Shown here: piece by piece, positions 11,342-24,700 of the stretch | Position numbering within the stretch: position 1 is the first letter of the stretch | Layout of the letters: every line of letters begins with the position of its first letter | Origin: Lates calcarifer | Taxonomy: Eukaryota > Chordata > Actinopteri > Centropomidae | Assembly: GCF_001640805.2 (NCBI RefSeq) | Contig: NC_066837.1 | Location: 16,228,501-16,292,500, forward strand | Direction: 5' to 3' | Length of the DNA: 64,000 bases | Notes under the pieces: generated by a model | Told to the model about the DNA's origin: nothing | What the model saw: only the letters and a program-made list of their open reading frames with translations | Database searches by the model: none | Made by a program: the position numbers and the translations under genes

Positions 11342-13100
11342 TTATGCATCCAACGGTACAGGGCACATGGATAGGCACACTAAATTTAATGCATAGAAGC
11401 ATATCTGCGACAGAACAACACAGTCTCCTCTGTTGGAGTAGAAGGAGGTAGGCTTGATGTAGGCCCAGTCAAAGTTCCGCAGTTTCAGTGATCTCTGGCA
11501 GTGCTGATCACTGAGAGCAACCAGGGCACGCACAAAGGCATATTTGGCTGAGCAGCTGATGGCCGTCACCGTCCGCACTTTGTCAAAGTGCAGCAGGAAA
11601 CAGGGGTCATCCTGGAACCACAGGATACAAGGACGCAGAATGAGATAGCATTGCTCATATTAAAAAATGTTTGTGTAAAACTTAAAACTTAAAATCAGAG
11701 GTGACACAGAGATTCAACAGTCATGTAAAATAACACAGTAGACACCAAATTAATTAACATTGCTTGACCGAAGAACTGGAGTCAGTTATATGAAAGTAGG
11801 TGGGCTGCTGGGAGGTGAAAGTTTGAATGACTTATTTTAATGTCGATAAAAGCATTAATTTCTCTGGAACACTAGATATTCTAAGTATCTACTACAGCTT
11901 TTTTTTTTTCATTTTTCTTTTTTTTTTTTGCATCAGAAGAATTGCATGCTGATGAATCTCCATGATTAATCCCCAGCTGTGAAAACTCAGTTGTTTGACT
12001 GATGAAATGTGGTTGAAAGCTTCAGATAAATTGTATAGACCTTGAGTTAAGTTTTTTGTTTAAATATCAAACTCAAATTTCTGCATTATTGAAACAGATA
12101 ATTGAGGTTCACAATAAAATGGGTGTAGGGATATCTGTGTTGTAATGCTTATGCATTTTATTTATTTATTTAGGATCACAATAAGAGACAGTTGTTATTC
12201 CTTTTTTGGGTCCACAAAAGACACAGTAAGATAATACCGTAAAATAAGATAACACTGCAAAAATAATTCAGTTAGTTACTCTGTGAAATTACTGAAATTT
12301 ATGATTTATTACAGTAATTATACAGAGTAAAAGAGTGACTAGGAACTTTATAGAATTTTATATTGAATAGCAAATATTATATTTTAACATTTAACATTTA
12401 AAGGATTTTATGTGGCATTCATTCCCACCATTCCTCTCTTTAAGAAATATATCAGTACTAAGCAAGTGAGAATTAAATCTGGTTAATTACCACATCAGGG
12501 TCCCGTCCGTCAACAAGAGTCAGGTCTTGCAGGGACCAGATCTCTGTCCTCCTGTAGCACTCCTGTATGCTGGAGCGTTTGGTGTGGGACTTCTTGGATC
12601 CAGATTTAAGGGATGGCTGAGTTATCTGACACTGCACTATACATAACTGCACCACTTTGTTTTTTCCAACTGCAGAAAAAAAAAGTTGAGTCGTGTAGAG
12701 ATAAAGGCCCGTAAGACTTTACACAGTCAGTGTTCAATACAATAATAATACAAGGACATATACAGCATAATATCTGAGAGCTTCTTTAGAAGCAAAATAA
12801 TATGCCGTACTGTACTATATCTGCAAAGAAAAAAAATCCATCATGAAGATTGTTGAATATTATAATCACTGAAAATTTTACATAAGGATTTATAGTGAGA
12901 GCACAAGATCCGATGTTGAATGGTCAAACATTTAACCCATAAAAACTGTGTTCAGTTTCTCAATAAGAAAACTGTATACCTGAGACACAAAGAAAATGTC
13001 TTCCATGCGGCGGCTCCTCAATCTCAATAAACTCCACCAGCCTCTGTTTTGCAGGTCGGAATAAAATTCTCTGCATCTCCTCCCTCAGAAGAGACGACAT
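11342..13100 (-). CDS. exoc1l: Exocyst complex component 1-like protein (Sec3 N-terminal/PH-like), exoc1l family
   Basis: Three exons join with correct phases: 12980-13100, 12491-12669 and 11342-11611 (TAA at 11342-11344), giving 189 aa. The start ATG at 13098-13100 opens MSSLLREEMQRILFRP. Further family-like blocks are GRHFLCVSVGKNK, LVDGRDPDV, FLLHFDKV and a C-terminal CFYALNLVCLSMCP. The order and spacing match vertebrate EXOC1L as I remember it (human 172 aa), a short relative of the EXOC1/Sec3 N-terminal membrane-binding domain. Its cell role is poorly known; lipid or exocyst association is inferred from the domain. It lies head-to-head with clock, as EXOC1L and CLOCK do in the human 4q12 block. 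A non-coding first exon is possible, because a CAG acceptor-like site sits two bases before the ATG. Confidence 0.85.
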
Positions 13101-16100
13101 CACTGGAGAAAGGAAGAAGAGGAAAAATCAAAGCTGGGTGGTGAGTGAAAAGCCTCACAAAAACAGAAACGGTCAGAGATGAAGACTGCACGCAAAAAGA
13201 AAAGAGTGACAAGAGATGAGAAAATCCAAGAGAGAGAAGGATGATGAAGGTCGTGACACTGGACGACAGTGAAACCTGGCAGCGGTGGGGAGGGATGTGG
13301 CGATGCTTCCTCTCTGGTCAGACCGCGTGAAAATATGTGGTTGTGTGTGAAATGGGCTCTTACTCTTCGACACACACATGCACACACAGACTCCATTCTG
13401 CAACGTTCTTTCATTGAAGTACTCCCTTCATACAAACTGGCAAAGGAAGTATTTAGCAGAAAGGGAGCAATTAAAGGCCAATCTCTTCATCATTTTACCC
13501 TTTTATTGCTTCAATTAAGATCCATTATGATGATCCTGATATTGAACCAGGTTTCCTGCAAATATGGATTCCCCTCTTGGATTTGTATTTACTAGACTGA
13601 AGTGTATTTGACACAAAGCACAGACACACACTTCACCGCAGTTGCATGTGGTCATATGTTCCCTCACAACACACATAGACAGCCTTTCTCTTTCTTTCCA
13701 TCGTCTCTCCGTCTCTCCTCCACTCACTCAGGAATAGACGTCGATCTATAATGTGGCACATTGCCCGATGTTTGTCTGTGATTAAACGGTTGTTGTGTGG
13801 GAAAAGGATGTCCCACAGCACTCTGCATGGTTTCCATTACCCTGTAGTAATTCAATCTCTGAGAACAGGTACAAGTGGGGTGAAGCACTTAAATGGAGGG
13901 GGTTTTACCAGGACATGAAGGATGCTACACTTCTTTAATGATCACGCCTCCACAAGGCAATTTGCTGGATGTATATACTGACAGACAGAGAGAGCATAAT
14001 TTCACACTTCTGACCATGTTTTTTTTAAGTTCTAGTTCATGAGAGGTGGGTCAAAGCAGTAATGGAGGACTTTTCCATTTAAACAAAACCCACACCAGAA
14101 CAAACCAGACCAAAGTGTTGATTTGATTTGTTAGTAGGAAAGAGTTTGGCTCCATTGGATTTGTCACATTTTATGAAAACAAAGACGAGTCACTCCACAG
14201 CTAAGTGCTTTATTATTGTTGTTGTTGATGGTTTTTGTGGGTGTTCACTTGAGAGGCTTTTTGCCTCTGAGATGGAAAGATGAGCAGATGGGCAGGAAGT
14301 AGGGAGGAAACACACAAGTGTTGAATCTCATGAATAACACATGAGGTTTATTGTACTTACTTATCATAAACTTTAACCCCAGTATGTCTGTCACGTGCAT
14401 CAAAAGGATTATTATGTGCACGAACAACAAGAGAAATCCCAGAATTTGCACAAGAGTAGTTTTTGTAATGTGTGATGGAATGCACAAGAATAACGGCCAC
14501 AATAGTTTCATATTCATATTTAGTGGAGATGCTTCATCATTATATATCTATATTTGTATATATGTATTTTTCAGAACATTTAGTGTGATGATTTATTTAT
14601 GTGGATTTGTGAAAACATCAAGGTGAGTAGCTATCAACATCAATAGGAAATAAAGTTACAGCCATTATAATACTGTTAGGAGACAATATGGGAGGAATTT
14701 GAAAAAGAGAGATGCATGATTAAAGAGGACCAAGAGATGTTGTAATGTAATTCAAGATTAAAGTCAGAGGAGCAGGCAGCAAGGATGTGGAGTAAATCTG
14801 TGTAACACTGGAAAGCTGGATGAAGTAAAAGAAGCTGGGACAGAAGGGTAGGAAGAAGGAGATGCTGAGGAAGTGATTAAGGGAGATGCAGCAGAGAAAA
14901 AAAAGGCTGTCAAGACGTATAAGTGGCATGTGAAAAGTCAATGTCAAAAAGAAAAACAGGAGAGGAGACACAAATGATAAAGCAAAATCAGGGGGCGGAA
15001 ATGTAGCAAAGGGAGCTGGAAATGGAAGACCTGAAGAAAAGAGAGCAGACAAGGTGAAAAAAGATGAGGCTGTGGAGAGGAATTAAGGGCTATATAATAC
15101 AGATTATGCAGGGAAGGTGCAATGTGGGAAGCGAAAATGAGAAAGGAGAGAAAATAATAGATAAGAAAAGACGGAGAATCATTGAAAAGCTGATAACAAC
15201 TAATCTGAACAAACCAGGAGAGAAAATGATGACAGAGAGTGAGAGGGAAAGTGAGGGGGCGAATTGAGTTCACAGAGAGGAAAGAAAATGAGGCAGAGAG
15301 AAATTCTGGGAAGGTGGAGTCAGCGGTATAATGAGTCCGAGCAGAGGGAAAGAATTAATGAGGTTGGCACCATTATACTTTAAGTAAACTAGAGGAGAGC
15401 TAATGAAAACACTTGTTTAATGCACAACAAGCCTGAGGCTGGAATTACAAGTGTGCCAGTGTGGAAATCGGAACACTAGCACCAAGTCCTGCTGTTTTCA
15501 TTAAACACATACAGTGGATTATATATTTTGGTAATATTGTATTTTTGAGTTCTAATTGATGATTACCTCTCTCTAATTTGGTTCAACTGTTCATCACTTT
15601 TATGTGACTTATAAGATCACCTTGCCTGTTACATTCACAAGCTCATGACAATACTGCATGTCCTTGATATTATTCACCCAGCTACCTGCCTGTCACATCA
15701 GTGTACTTCTATGGCTGCATCTGTGCCCAATGAAGGGGGGTAGTAAGATGGCAGGTGTTGCATCTAGTGCATGCTGACCTCTATGTAAATGAACACAGGG
15801 GCCACGCAACACTGGTTTGACTTGCACACACATTTTGCTGCTTTTCACTCTAAAATGGTTAAGAATGAACAGCTTGAGTAACTGTATATAAACAGCATTG
15901 TTTTCATCTTTGAATAATTTAAATACAGGTGTTAATGGCTTGCAAGTGAAGGCTACACATTACTATATTAGCAGTGGTTTAATCCTGAACCTTTAATTTT
16001 ATAGCCACTATATTATTTATGTGTCTCAATAACATAATATTCTGTCATCCATAAAGACAATAAACAGTATAAATAGCTATCACTTCAACCATATATATGT

Positions 16101-16955
16101 ACATTTCTCTGCTGTGGGACTAATAAAGGATTCATCTCATCTTACTGCAGCCTTTACGTGACCAAACTTCAATGTAAGTTGTTTATCTTGTTCATAAATG
16201 TTGTATTTACACTGAAAAACATTGTTAAAATGTTTTAATCAATTATAGGCAACATTCACAGTAGAGCATAATTTATAATTTAATTTAATTTATGTAATTA
16301 AAGGTATGTCATTACAAATGACGCTGTCGTCTGGGGCAGACGAGATTAACATCAAATTCCATATTATTCCTCATAATAAAGGTTTCTAATGTTGCACCAT
16401 AATATAAACTTGGGGGAACCTCGACCCAGTATAGGTGTAACGTCACGGCTAGTAGAGCTTGTGATTGGATGTCGATAAAAGGGGAAACCCCTTTGCCATC
16501 AGGCAGGGCCATCCCTGTCCCTACCCCGCTCTGCACCCTCCTGGCGACCATCCAATGTCACATTCACGGTCCATTCACTGCAACCTTCCCCCCCCCCCTG
16601 AAAATAAAACGAAGAATGTTTAAAATGTATACTAATATAACGGTAAAATATTCAAATAGTGCGGTATAAAGCGTTTTAAATCTGAGTATTATGTAAATGC
16701 TGTGATAAAACACGAATAATCACCACATCTGTGGCGACTATCTTTGTCATTCTCACTTTAAAATGCATTCATTTGCATGACAGGAATTAGAATCGCTACA
16801 TTGTGGTTTTATTCTTTATCATATCAAAAACCAGGCGGTACTGACACAGTGGACTAGTCTGACTGGAAAAGCCACGAAAAAAAACAAAAACACGCGGAGT
16901 CATTTCCCTTCTGAAAGATCCTCTCTCGTTTTGCTGCTACTGTACTTGCAAAATA
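13101..16955. other. Intergenic region between exoc1l-like gene and clock promoter
   Basis: No splice-bounded coding exon is visible. Reading frames here come from a purine-rich tract (about 14690-15350) and from low-complexity sequence. A TCACGTGC E-box lies at about 14390, and a more GC-rich patch at about 16310-16560 includes a CRE-half-like ACGTCA. Either could be a distal element of the flanking genes, but nothing in the sequence proves that. Confidence 0.45.
14690..15350 (+). repeat. Purine-rich (GA-biased) tract
   Basis: About 650 bases with very strong purine bias on the plus strand, rich in GAGA, AAAAG and GGAG words and not a perfect tandem repeat. It produces spurious long pyrimidine-coded frames on the minus strand (Leu/Ser/Pro/Phe-rich), which are not genes. 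Confidence 0.7.
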
Positions 16956-16959
16956 GTGC

Positions 16960-17210
16960 GCCCTACTGTCTCTATTGCGCATGACTGTACGTCGTAATAT
17001 GAAGTAGGCCTCCTGTTTTTCTCCCCAACCCGGAGTCCTCCAGGTCCCCACCGCCTCGATGCAACGTTCAAGTAAGCAAAACGCGGAGGCTGCTGTCGAT
17101 TATTCGCGAAGGTAAGGATAAAAAATGCAATATCCAAAGCCAGCGGTGGTCGCCGATAGTGAAATAGCACGGCGGCTGTGTTCGGTAAACGGTGTGCGAG
17201 TGTGTGTGTG

Positions 17211-17241
<31 letters not shown>

Positions 17242-17600
17242 TTTTTTTAGCGTGCGGAAGCGGTCGGACTGCAGAGGAGGCTTCGGGACTGTTTCCGCAC
17301 GCTTGAGGGAGAGCAAGGCCCAGTGACCCACATTCAGAGCAGCCAGTGTCTATGTGTACGAGTGGGCGAGCGTGTGCGCGTATCCCTGTCCGTGTGTGTG
17401 TGTGTGTGTATATATGTATGTGTGTGTACATACATCTGCCGCGAAAATGTTTCCACCATCGCTGGGTTCAGACGTTTCTCCGCCGCCGATATTTACGTTT
17501 TTGTCGGTTTTTGCGAGGATCTTGCCCCGCTCGGATGTTTAGGGCTCAGTTTTCTCGCGGTGTTTGCGGACCGACGGTAATATTTTCACAGATTATTTTG
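16960..17600 (+). promoter_or_regulatory. clock: clock promoter and first non-coding exon (inferred)
   Basis: This is the most CpG-rich stretch upstream of clock. It contains a TGCGCATG NRF1-like half site (about 16976-16983), a TG run followed by poly-T (17200-17248), and a GC-rich block to about 17577 followed by a donor-like CGACG|GTAATA. Vertebrate CLOCK genes have long non-coding 5' exons, so a first exon ending near 17577 is plausible. The start site is not directly visible. Confidence 0.45.
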
Positions 17601-18419
17601 TCTCCAATGTCAGTTGTTGCGTGACAGCTTGAGGCTCGGCGCCAGCTTGCCCGAATAGACGCTGATATTCCTCCCGTTTATTTTACAAACGTGAAACGCT
17701 TTATCTGTCAAAACTGTGTCAGTCGGTGTTTGTGAGTGTAGCGGGAGGAAACGGGGCCAGTGAGAGCATTAAATCTCTGAGTTAAATGGGCAGTTTTCGG
17801 TAGCAAGCTTAGTTAGCCTGCTAGCTAGCTATATGGGTTGCTCTCTTTCGGTTGTATAACGAACACCTGTGGCACTAAAAAAGGTATATTAAACATGTTA
17901 CCGTGCATATGTGATAGCTCTTGGTTGTTTTGGTGGACTGCATTACATTGTCGATATTGTCTATATTGCTAATATCACTGGCAGTAGTGTACAGTGGGCA
18001 GGATCGCCCAGTGAATATGCTCAGTCTTATGAGGCTTCACTTACTGGCCATGAGGAATACATGACTGTAGGTCAGGCCAGTGCCTACCTAAGAGGAGACC
18101 CGGGGACCACCATGGGGTCCTCAACGTGTTTCAACAAAAATACTTAAATCTCACTCTTATCTCTTACTAAAACTGGTGCATTGAGAGAAGCTAGCAGGGT
18201 GATAATGTTATCCAAAGGTGTTACTGTACCCACTGTGACCTTCCTGCCTACAGTCATATCTAACAGCAAAATCCTCTTAGATGGGGTTCACTGGGACACA
18301 GTAGCTGATCCAAGTGGTGGTCTGTTGTCCAACCAGTGTCTGACTGGGCGTGCTTGGCAGGCTTGAGAAGAGCACTTTCAAGACATCTTAAATTTCTGTA
18401 TATGTGCTGTATAGTGCTG

Positions 18420-19110
18420 ATTAGCTCATTCAATTAATCAGTTAGTTTATAGACAGAAATTTAATTGTCAGACACTTCAATAATCCAATAATCTTTTTAG
18501 TAATTTTTTGAGGCAAAATTGCTACCTTTTCCTGGTACTGACCTTACAAAGATGAGGACATATATGACAGTAAACTGTCAGACAAAAAAAGAATTATTTA
18601 AAGAGAAGATAATTGCCACATTAATTGATAATGAAAATAATCATTAGTTGCTGCCCCAAATTATTACTCAGTTAATTACTTTTCAAGCAAAGATGCTAAC
18701 ATTCCTCTTACAGCATCTCTGTACTGACAGCCTGTTGCTCTTCTTTATCTTATGTGACAGTAATATCTATATTTAAGTTTTATACTGTTTATTGAACATT
18801 CCCCAAGATGTCACCTTTGCCTCTGAGAAACTGTGATGGGCATTTTTCAATATAGACCAAATGAGTGATGATAAGTGAGAAAATAAGTGGCTGGTTACTT
18901 CTTAATGAAAACAATGGAGTGGAAACTATTAAACAGAAAATTAATGAGAAACTATTTTGATAATTAATTCGTTGTGTCAGTCATTTTTTCAGCAAACAAA
19001 CCAAATTGAGTTGTGAATTGTTGTTCAGACCCCATCTTGAACTCATCTTGAGCTTCAGCAATTTTGACAGCAATTTTTCACTATTTTATTGACCAAACAA
19101 TTGATTAGTT
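18420..19110. repeat. AT-rich interspersed repeat family C, fragments in clock 5' introns
   Basis: Fragments at about 18420-18530, 18610-18665 and 18890-19110 share words such as CAATTAATCAGTTAG, AACTATTTTGATAATTAAT, TCAGTCATTTTTTCAG and ATAATCATTAGTTGCTGCCC. The same family recurs at 27700-27840 and 38265-38450, and perhaps 52680-52770. I recognise the pattern as a common percomorph repeat; its class is uncertain. Confidence 0.6.
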
Positions 19111-19411
19111 AATCAAAAATGTACTTGACAGATTAACTTATAATATGAGTAATAATTAGTCTTCATCTTGTAGTATGAATATGTTTTATATGTGGACTGT
19201 TATTGGACCAAACAAACAATTTGAAGATGACATAAGTGTTTTCCTAGTTTGTTGCAGTTCTCATTTCCTTTTTTTAACTTTCGGCAGCTAATAAATTCAT
19301 ATTCCCTATTGACTGCTAAGAATTTGCATGCATGGTAAACAATGAACACAGGCTGAGTGGTATGTTTGTCACTCAGTCCCGTTTTTTTTTTTTTTTTTTT
19401 TGCTATTGCAG

Positions 19412-19498
19412 GTTAGGTCTGGCTTACGTGTGTTACCAGTGCCTGGAATAATAGAATCTAAAACAGCTTCTTTTGCCTGCAAGGAGACATTCCAGAAA
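19412..19498 (+). other. clock: Candidate non-coding clock 5'UTR exon
   Basis: A strong polypyrimidine tract (19382-19401) and TTGCAG precede the segment, and AGAAA|GTAAGT follows it. The 87-base segment does not carry an obvious coding frame. It could be an untranslated clock exon; transcript data would be decisive. Confidence 0.35.
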
Positions 19499-20056
19499 GT
19501 AAGTTAAAAGAAATTTAATGTACACTACACTACACAAAAGAACTTGGACTCCCCTCTCACAAAACGTTTCTGAAGTACCTTTTAGCAGTCTTTATTCATT
19601 TCATTTATTAGAAAAAAAGTTTAGAATTATTGTAATAAAACAGTTAGTGTCTATTTTTGAAACTGGGTCCAATTTAAAATATCCTGAATGACACATTGTA
19701 AAATTAATTAAAATCAGAAAAGGTGATCTGTGACACTGGGCAGTAGCCTGATAGGACAATAACATTATGTTAAGATTTATTTCTGTCTGCTCCATCTCAT
19801 GATAAAATAGAAACTTGATATTCTACATGTGAAACAGTAGTAAAAATTGACAAGTTATAACCAAGGTGTTTTTTTTTCTGCACAGGACTTTTTATCTCAT
19901 GAAAATCATAATTTATTAGCTGCATTTGTAACTGGACACTGCAAAAAGTGAATTTTCTTCAATATTCCTGTGGCAGTAAAAATGGAAAATTGCTGAAAGC
20001 TGCCTCCAGATCAACCCCGCGTGACCCAGTTTTTGTACTCTTGATTTCTCCTGCAG

Positions 20057-20215
20057 GTTTGTTTGACTACCATGTCTTTCCTGTGGTCTGGTGCCCCCTC
20101 ATGACCCCAATGACCTCAACACCAGTTTTGACCGTAGAGTCGGCTTTGACCCCAAACCCTTTCTACGACCCCTGAGAAAATACATTAACTGACCACGTGC
20201 ATAAGCTGCAGTGGG
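20057..20215 (+). other. clock: Candidate second non-coding clock 5'UTR exon with a perfect E-box
   Basis: TCTCCTGCAG precedes the segment and GTGGG|GTAAGA closes it, so it is splice-bounded. It contains CACGTG at 20194-20199, the canonical CLOCK:BMAL1 site. That makes autoregulation tempting, but exon status and function are inference. Confidence 0.3.
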
Positions 20216-20969
20216 GTAAGAAATGACTACACACATGCAGAACTGTGATAATGATGTTAAATGAAACGTATGTTATAGTGTCTTTCTGACCACAGGTATG
20301 GTCATCTTCTCACATCTGTGTTATGATTTATTTTGCAGTAAAGTTGACAATAAAAATATTAATCAGTTGGGTATTGCAGTATAAAAATAGCTGCTATAGT
20401 AAACCGATTATCTGAACACTTTGAGAATGTGATAGTGATTGTGATAGTGTTGGAGAATGATGCACTGGATGGAAAAAACATGTTAGAAATACTAAATCTG
20501 CTTGTCTATGTACAGTGCACACATAAATACATACATTCTTGTTTTTTTATTGCATATATCAGTAAGGAGATTTAATCAAGTTGATCTAATTCTGTAGGCT
20601 TGGCCTATTCTCCTTAGAGACCTGATCAGTTAACCTGTTTGTCAAGACGAGTGTGTTTTGTGTGCATGCGTGCACACAGTTATGTTAAAATGAAAACAAC
20701 TAATTAGGGGTGGGAATCTTTTGTCAGTGTCACGGTTTGATTTTATTCAATAGAATGAAAGGCAATACTGTTTTCAGGCTCTTCCTGCAGTGCACTGTGT
20801 GCCAAACCATTCACTAATGTTTTCACTGCACTGAATTGGAATATAAATTACAACTGGTGCTTAAGCTAATACAGTACTTGTTTTTCTGTCTCTCCAGGTG
20901 GTCTTCCAAATGCCTACCTCACGCCTAAAGAGCAATTCACTCCAGCCACAGCCCTGATCAGCAGCCACC

Positions 20970-21701
20970 ATGACATCAAGCATAGGGTATGGAACAAAAT
21001 GAACATACACACAGTACATTGATTGGAACATTTATAGGTACACCTATCCATGTTTTTGTTGAGTTAAAGGTAGTTTGTACAGGACTACATCATATTGGGA
21101 GGGTTAGGGTTATTTACACACATGGGGAGGCTGAATATTAGGAACAACCCTGAACATAATGCAGTCCATGTAAAACACCACCACCAACTATGGCCACAGT
21201 GCTAAAACATAGAATTGAATAAACACCTCCATGACATTGTCAACAAAGGCTGGCCATTATAGGCATCATAAAGGTAGACTTAATGGCAGAACATTGCAGT
21301 TTTATTGGATTGCATTAGATTGTACAGGTGCACCTAATAAAGTCATAAAAGACATGCATATATACTTAAACAAATATAAAATATGCCTGGATATGTAGGT
21401 TTGCAAAAACATAATAGTGTTTTGATTATTGGCTATTGAAAATAGAAATATTATTATTATTATTATTATTGATAAATTGCATGCCACAATGAAAAATCTT
21501 GAGAGAACACTGATTTTTTTTTTCTTCTTGCCTTTTGGGCCACTGAAGTAGTCAAGTTTAAAGATAATAAATTATAGTTCCAATAAAGTCCATCCAGTAC
21601 AAAATATTGTATTGACCTATATTAACTGAAACGTGGGCAAGAGCACGCCTTGTTGCACAAATGCGCTCGTAACCTTCTTGGCAAGCAAAACACATTCCTT
21701 C

Positions 21702-21780
<79 letters not shown>

Positions 21781-24700
21781 TTGTGTGTGTGTGACCTAAA
21801 AATAAACCTGCTCCTGGCATGTAGGAATCCTCTCATTAGCCAACATCCGTCATTAACTATTATTAACAATGCATATCTGCTTTCGAGTGGCCAACAAATG
21901 TGCACACACAGGAAAACAAAAAATGAGCTGGTAAAAACTCTGTTAATACTTTTTTTCCCCCTCCTGTAGGGATGATTGTAGCATCTTTGATGGGTTGATG
22001 GAAGAAGATGAAAAGGACAAAGCGAAACGGTAAGCTAGATTTAGATGGTCAGTAATGGTATGTGTTTAATATCAGTACACCAATCCTTCTCATAAAATAT
22101 CACATGGTATTTGAAGGATTGTATCATGACCACACCTACACTTGTAAATCGGTATGAGAAAGTTTTTACCTCCTGTAGAGAATCTATGGTGTAAAAACAG
22201 CGTTTCCAAGGTCACATGACACCTGACACATCACATCATACAGCTGCTCATTTTCAGGGCGGTTGTGTTTTTTCTGGACAAAAAAATCTATGACTTCGTA
22301 ACATTAAGAATATAATTTATCACTGTGTTTTGGCATTGTAGCGTGTCCCGTAACAAGTCCGAGAAGAAACGGAGAGACCAGTTCAATGTCCTCATCAAGG
22401 AACTTGGCACGATGTTGCCGGGCAACACCAGGAAGATGGACAAGTCCACCATCCTGCAGAAAAGCATAGACTTCCTGTGTAAACACAAAGGTCAGGGCTT
22501 GCTACCATCCTCACCTTACTTCCTGTGTTTATGTTTGGCACTTCATAGGGCGGACACTTCTTGTTCTATATTTACCTATATCACTCACTCCTGTGTGCAC
22601 TGCTGTCAGTGCTTACTTACTCTCATTACTAGAGCTTGTTGGTAATAAATATTTTTAGTTACACTTTACATTATTAACTTTTTATGAGACATGGGTACTG
22701 GGTAAATTACTCTTAGATTAAGTTTAACCTTCTGACTGTGTATTGTTGACATAATGTGTTATAATTAATAATTATACCATTCTTAAATTTAATGTTCAAG
22801 CTGCTTTACATCTACATCCTCTCACTGTCTCTCGCTCATAACCCTATCAGATCACCTGAATACAGCAATTCCTTTATGCTGAAACATTTAATTACTGCAC
22901 ATGGGTTACTACTCCTTTTAATCATAGTTCTTATTGCTGTGCATGATAATTAACTATCAGCTGCCACTGCGCTGGTGCACTGTGTTATCTATTGTTCTGT
23001 TTAACTGCCTTGTTTTCACTCTTGAGTCTTGATGGGAGATGCATTTTTGTACTATGGCCTGTGTTATTGCCTGCTGTGTTTTTCTTTTGAGTCTTTCATG
23101 TTGTGTCACCTCGCCATGTTTTCCTCTCTTGACTTTCTTTTCCTAATAGAGCTCTATTTTGTTATTTCTCCTTTTAAAAATTACATTTTCTTTTTCTCTC
23201 CTTCATCAGAGATCGCAGCTCAGTCAGAGTCGAGTGAGATCAGGCAGGACTGGAAGCCTCCATTTCTTAGCAATGAAGAGTTCACCCAGCTCATGCTGGA
23301 GGTCAGAAAACTCACATTTTTACTGCTGTTCACTAATTCACCTCAAAAACTTCTTTATCATTTAAACAAAGTCAACAACTTTTTGCCTTTGAATTACAAA
23401 TTTTAATCTCTCCTGATTTAAACGTCATGACAACCTCCATGTTCTACTTATTCTACTGCTGTAGACCAACATATCCCCCTTTTCCTTTTTGTCTATCAGG
23501 CCCTTGATGGGTTCTTTATAGCAATAATGACTGATGGGAACGTCCTCTATGTCTCTGAGAGTGTCACCTCACTACTAGAACACCTACCGGTGAGTAACAC
23601 TGCCTCTCTCTTTAGCCTGGTATGTATAAGCCATCAAACTGTATTGTAGGACAAGGAAAAGGATTTTGTTTTGTTCTTCAGATTTAACTTGTCAGAATGA
23701 CCTGTGTGCCCTGAATGGGGTTTGGCCTTTCTCATGATTTGTGTGTGTGTGTGCTGTCATGCACGTATGTGTGTGTTCCTTAGGCGGACCTGGTGGACCA
23801 GAACCTGTTAAACTTCCTGCCAGTTGGGGAACACTCCGATGTGTACAAGGCTCTGTCCACGCACCCCACCGACCCTGAGAGCCTTGGCTCAGATTACCTG
23901 AAGAGTCAGTAACACATTTTACATTTTACACTATACTGGCTGCTTGTTTTAAACATTATCTAATAATTGTATTAATTGTATATAACTGTATTGTGAGTTT
24001 GCTGGTAAATGGTAATATCATTCAATTTAACATTTACTTATTATCTGTTTTTTAAATTCATATAAATGTGATTTGAGAGCCTTAATACCCAGAGAAAATG
24101 AGATGGAAACAAAACAGGTTAAACTGAAAACCCACATTTATTGTTTAAATAGTGTTATGTTTTCATAGCCCTGTAGCTAATTTTGTTAGTTTAGTGTCAA
24201 TCCTGCCCTATTTATCTTTTGTTTGTTAGGCAGCAGTTGCATATAATGCAATCATAGCCCTGAGCCTGACTGAAACAAAGATCCACAGTTAATTCTGAGT
24301 GCAGCAACATGCATCAACACAGAAGCCTAAAAATACCGGTTTATTTTTTGCACGATGCTTGGGGATCATTGTCACTATTTGATCTTGATTTCCTTCCTGC
24401 CATGAAACATTTTGAAGAAGTGTTTTTACTGGATGTCACTACATTTTTATTTTTCAGTAACTTATTTTTTTTCTCTTCAGCTAAGAACCACATGGAGTTC
24501 TGCTGCCATATGCTACGAGGGGCCATTGACCCCAAAGAACCCCCCGTCTACGAATATGTTAAGTTCATTGGCAACTTCAAGTCCCTCAACAATGGTAAGT
24601 TTTTTAATTGTAGTCATTGCATTGCATTGCCAAACTATGGAGTCATATAGAACCACTATGTATATTCCTTCACTCTGTTCTCTGTTGTGTAGTTCCCAAT

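Noticed and set aside
13024..13821. Overlapping frames on both strands near the exoc1l-like first exon
   Set aside because: Composition is low-complexity and no family similarity is seen; only the short 12980-13100 exon is supported.
14720..15273. Two 110-codon minus-strand frames rich in Phe, Leu, Ser and Pro
   Set aside because: They are the reverse strand of a purine-rich tract, with no domain and no splice signals.
16937..17624. Several 60-164 codon frames around the clock promoter
   Set aside because: They read through TG/poly-T simple repeats or GC-rich promoter DNA; no homology is recognised.
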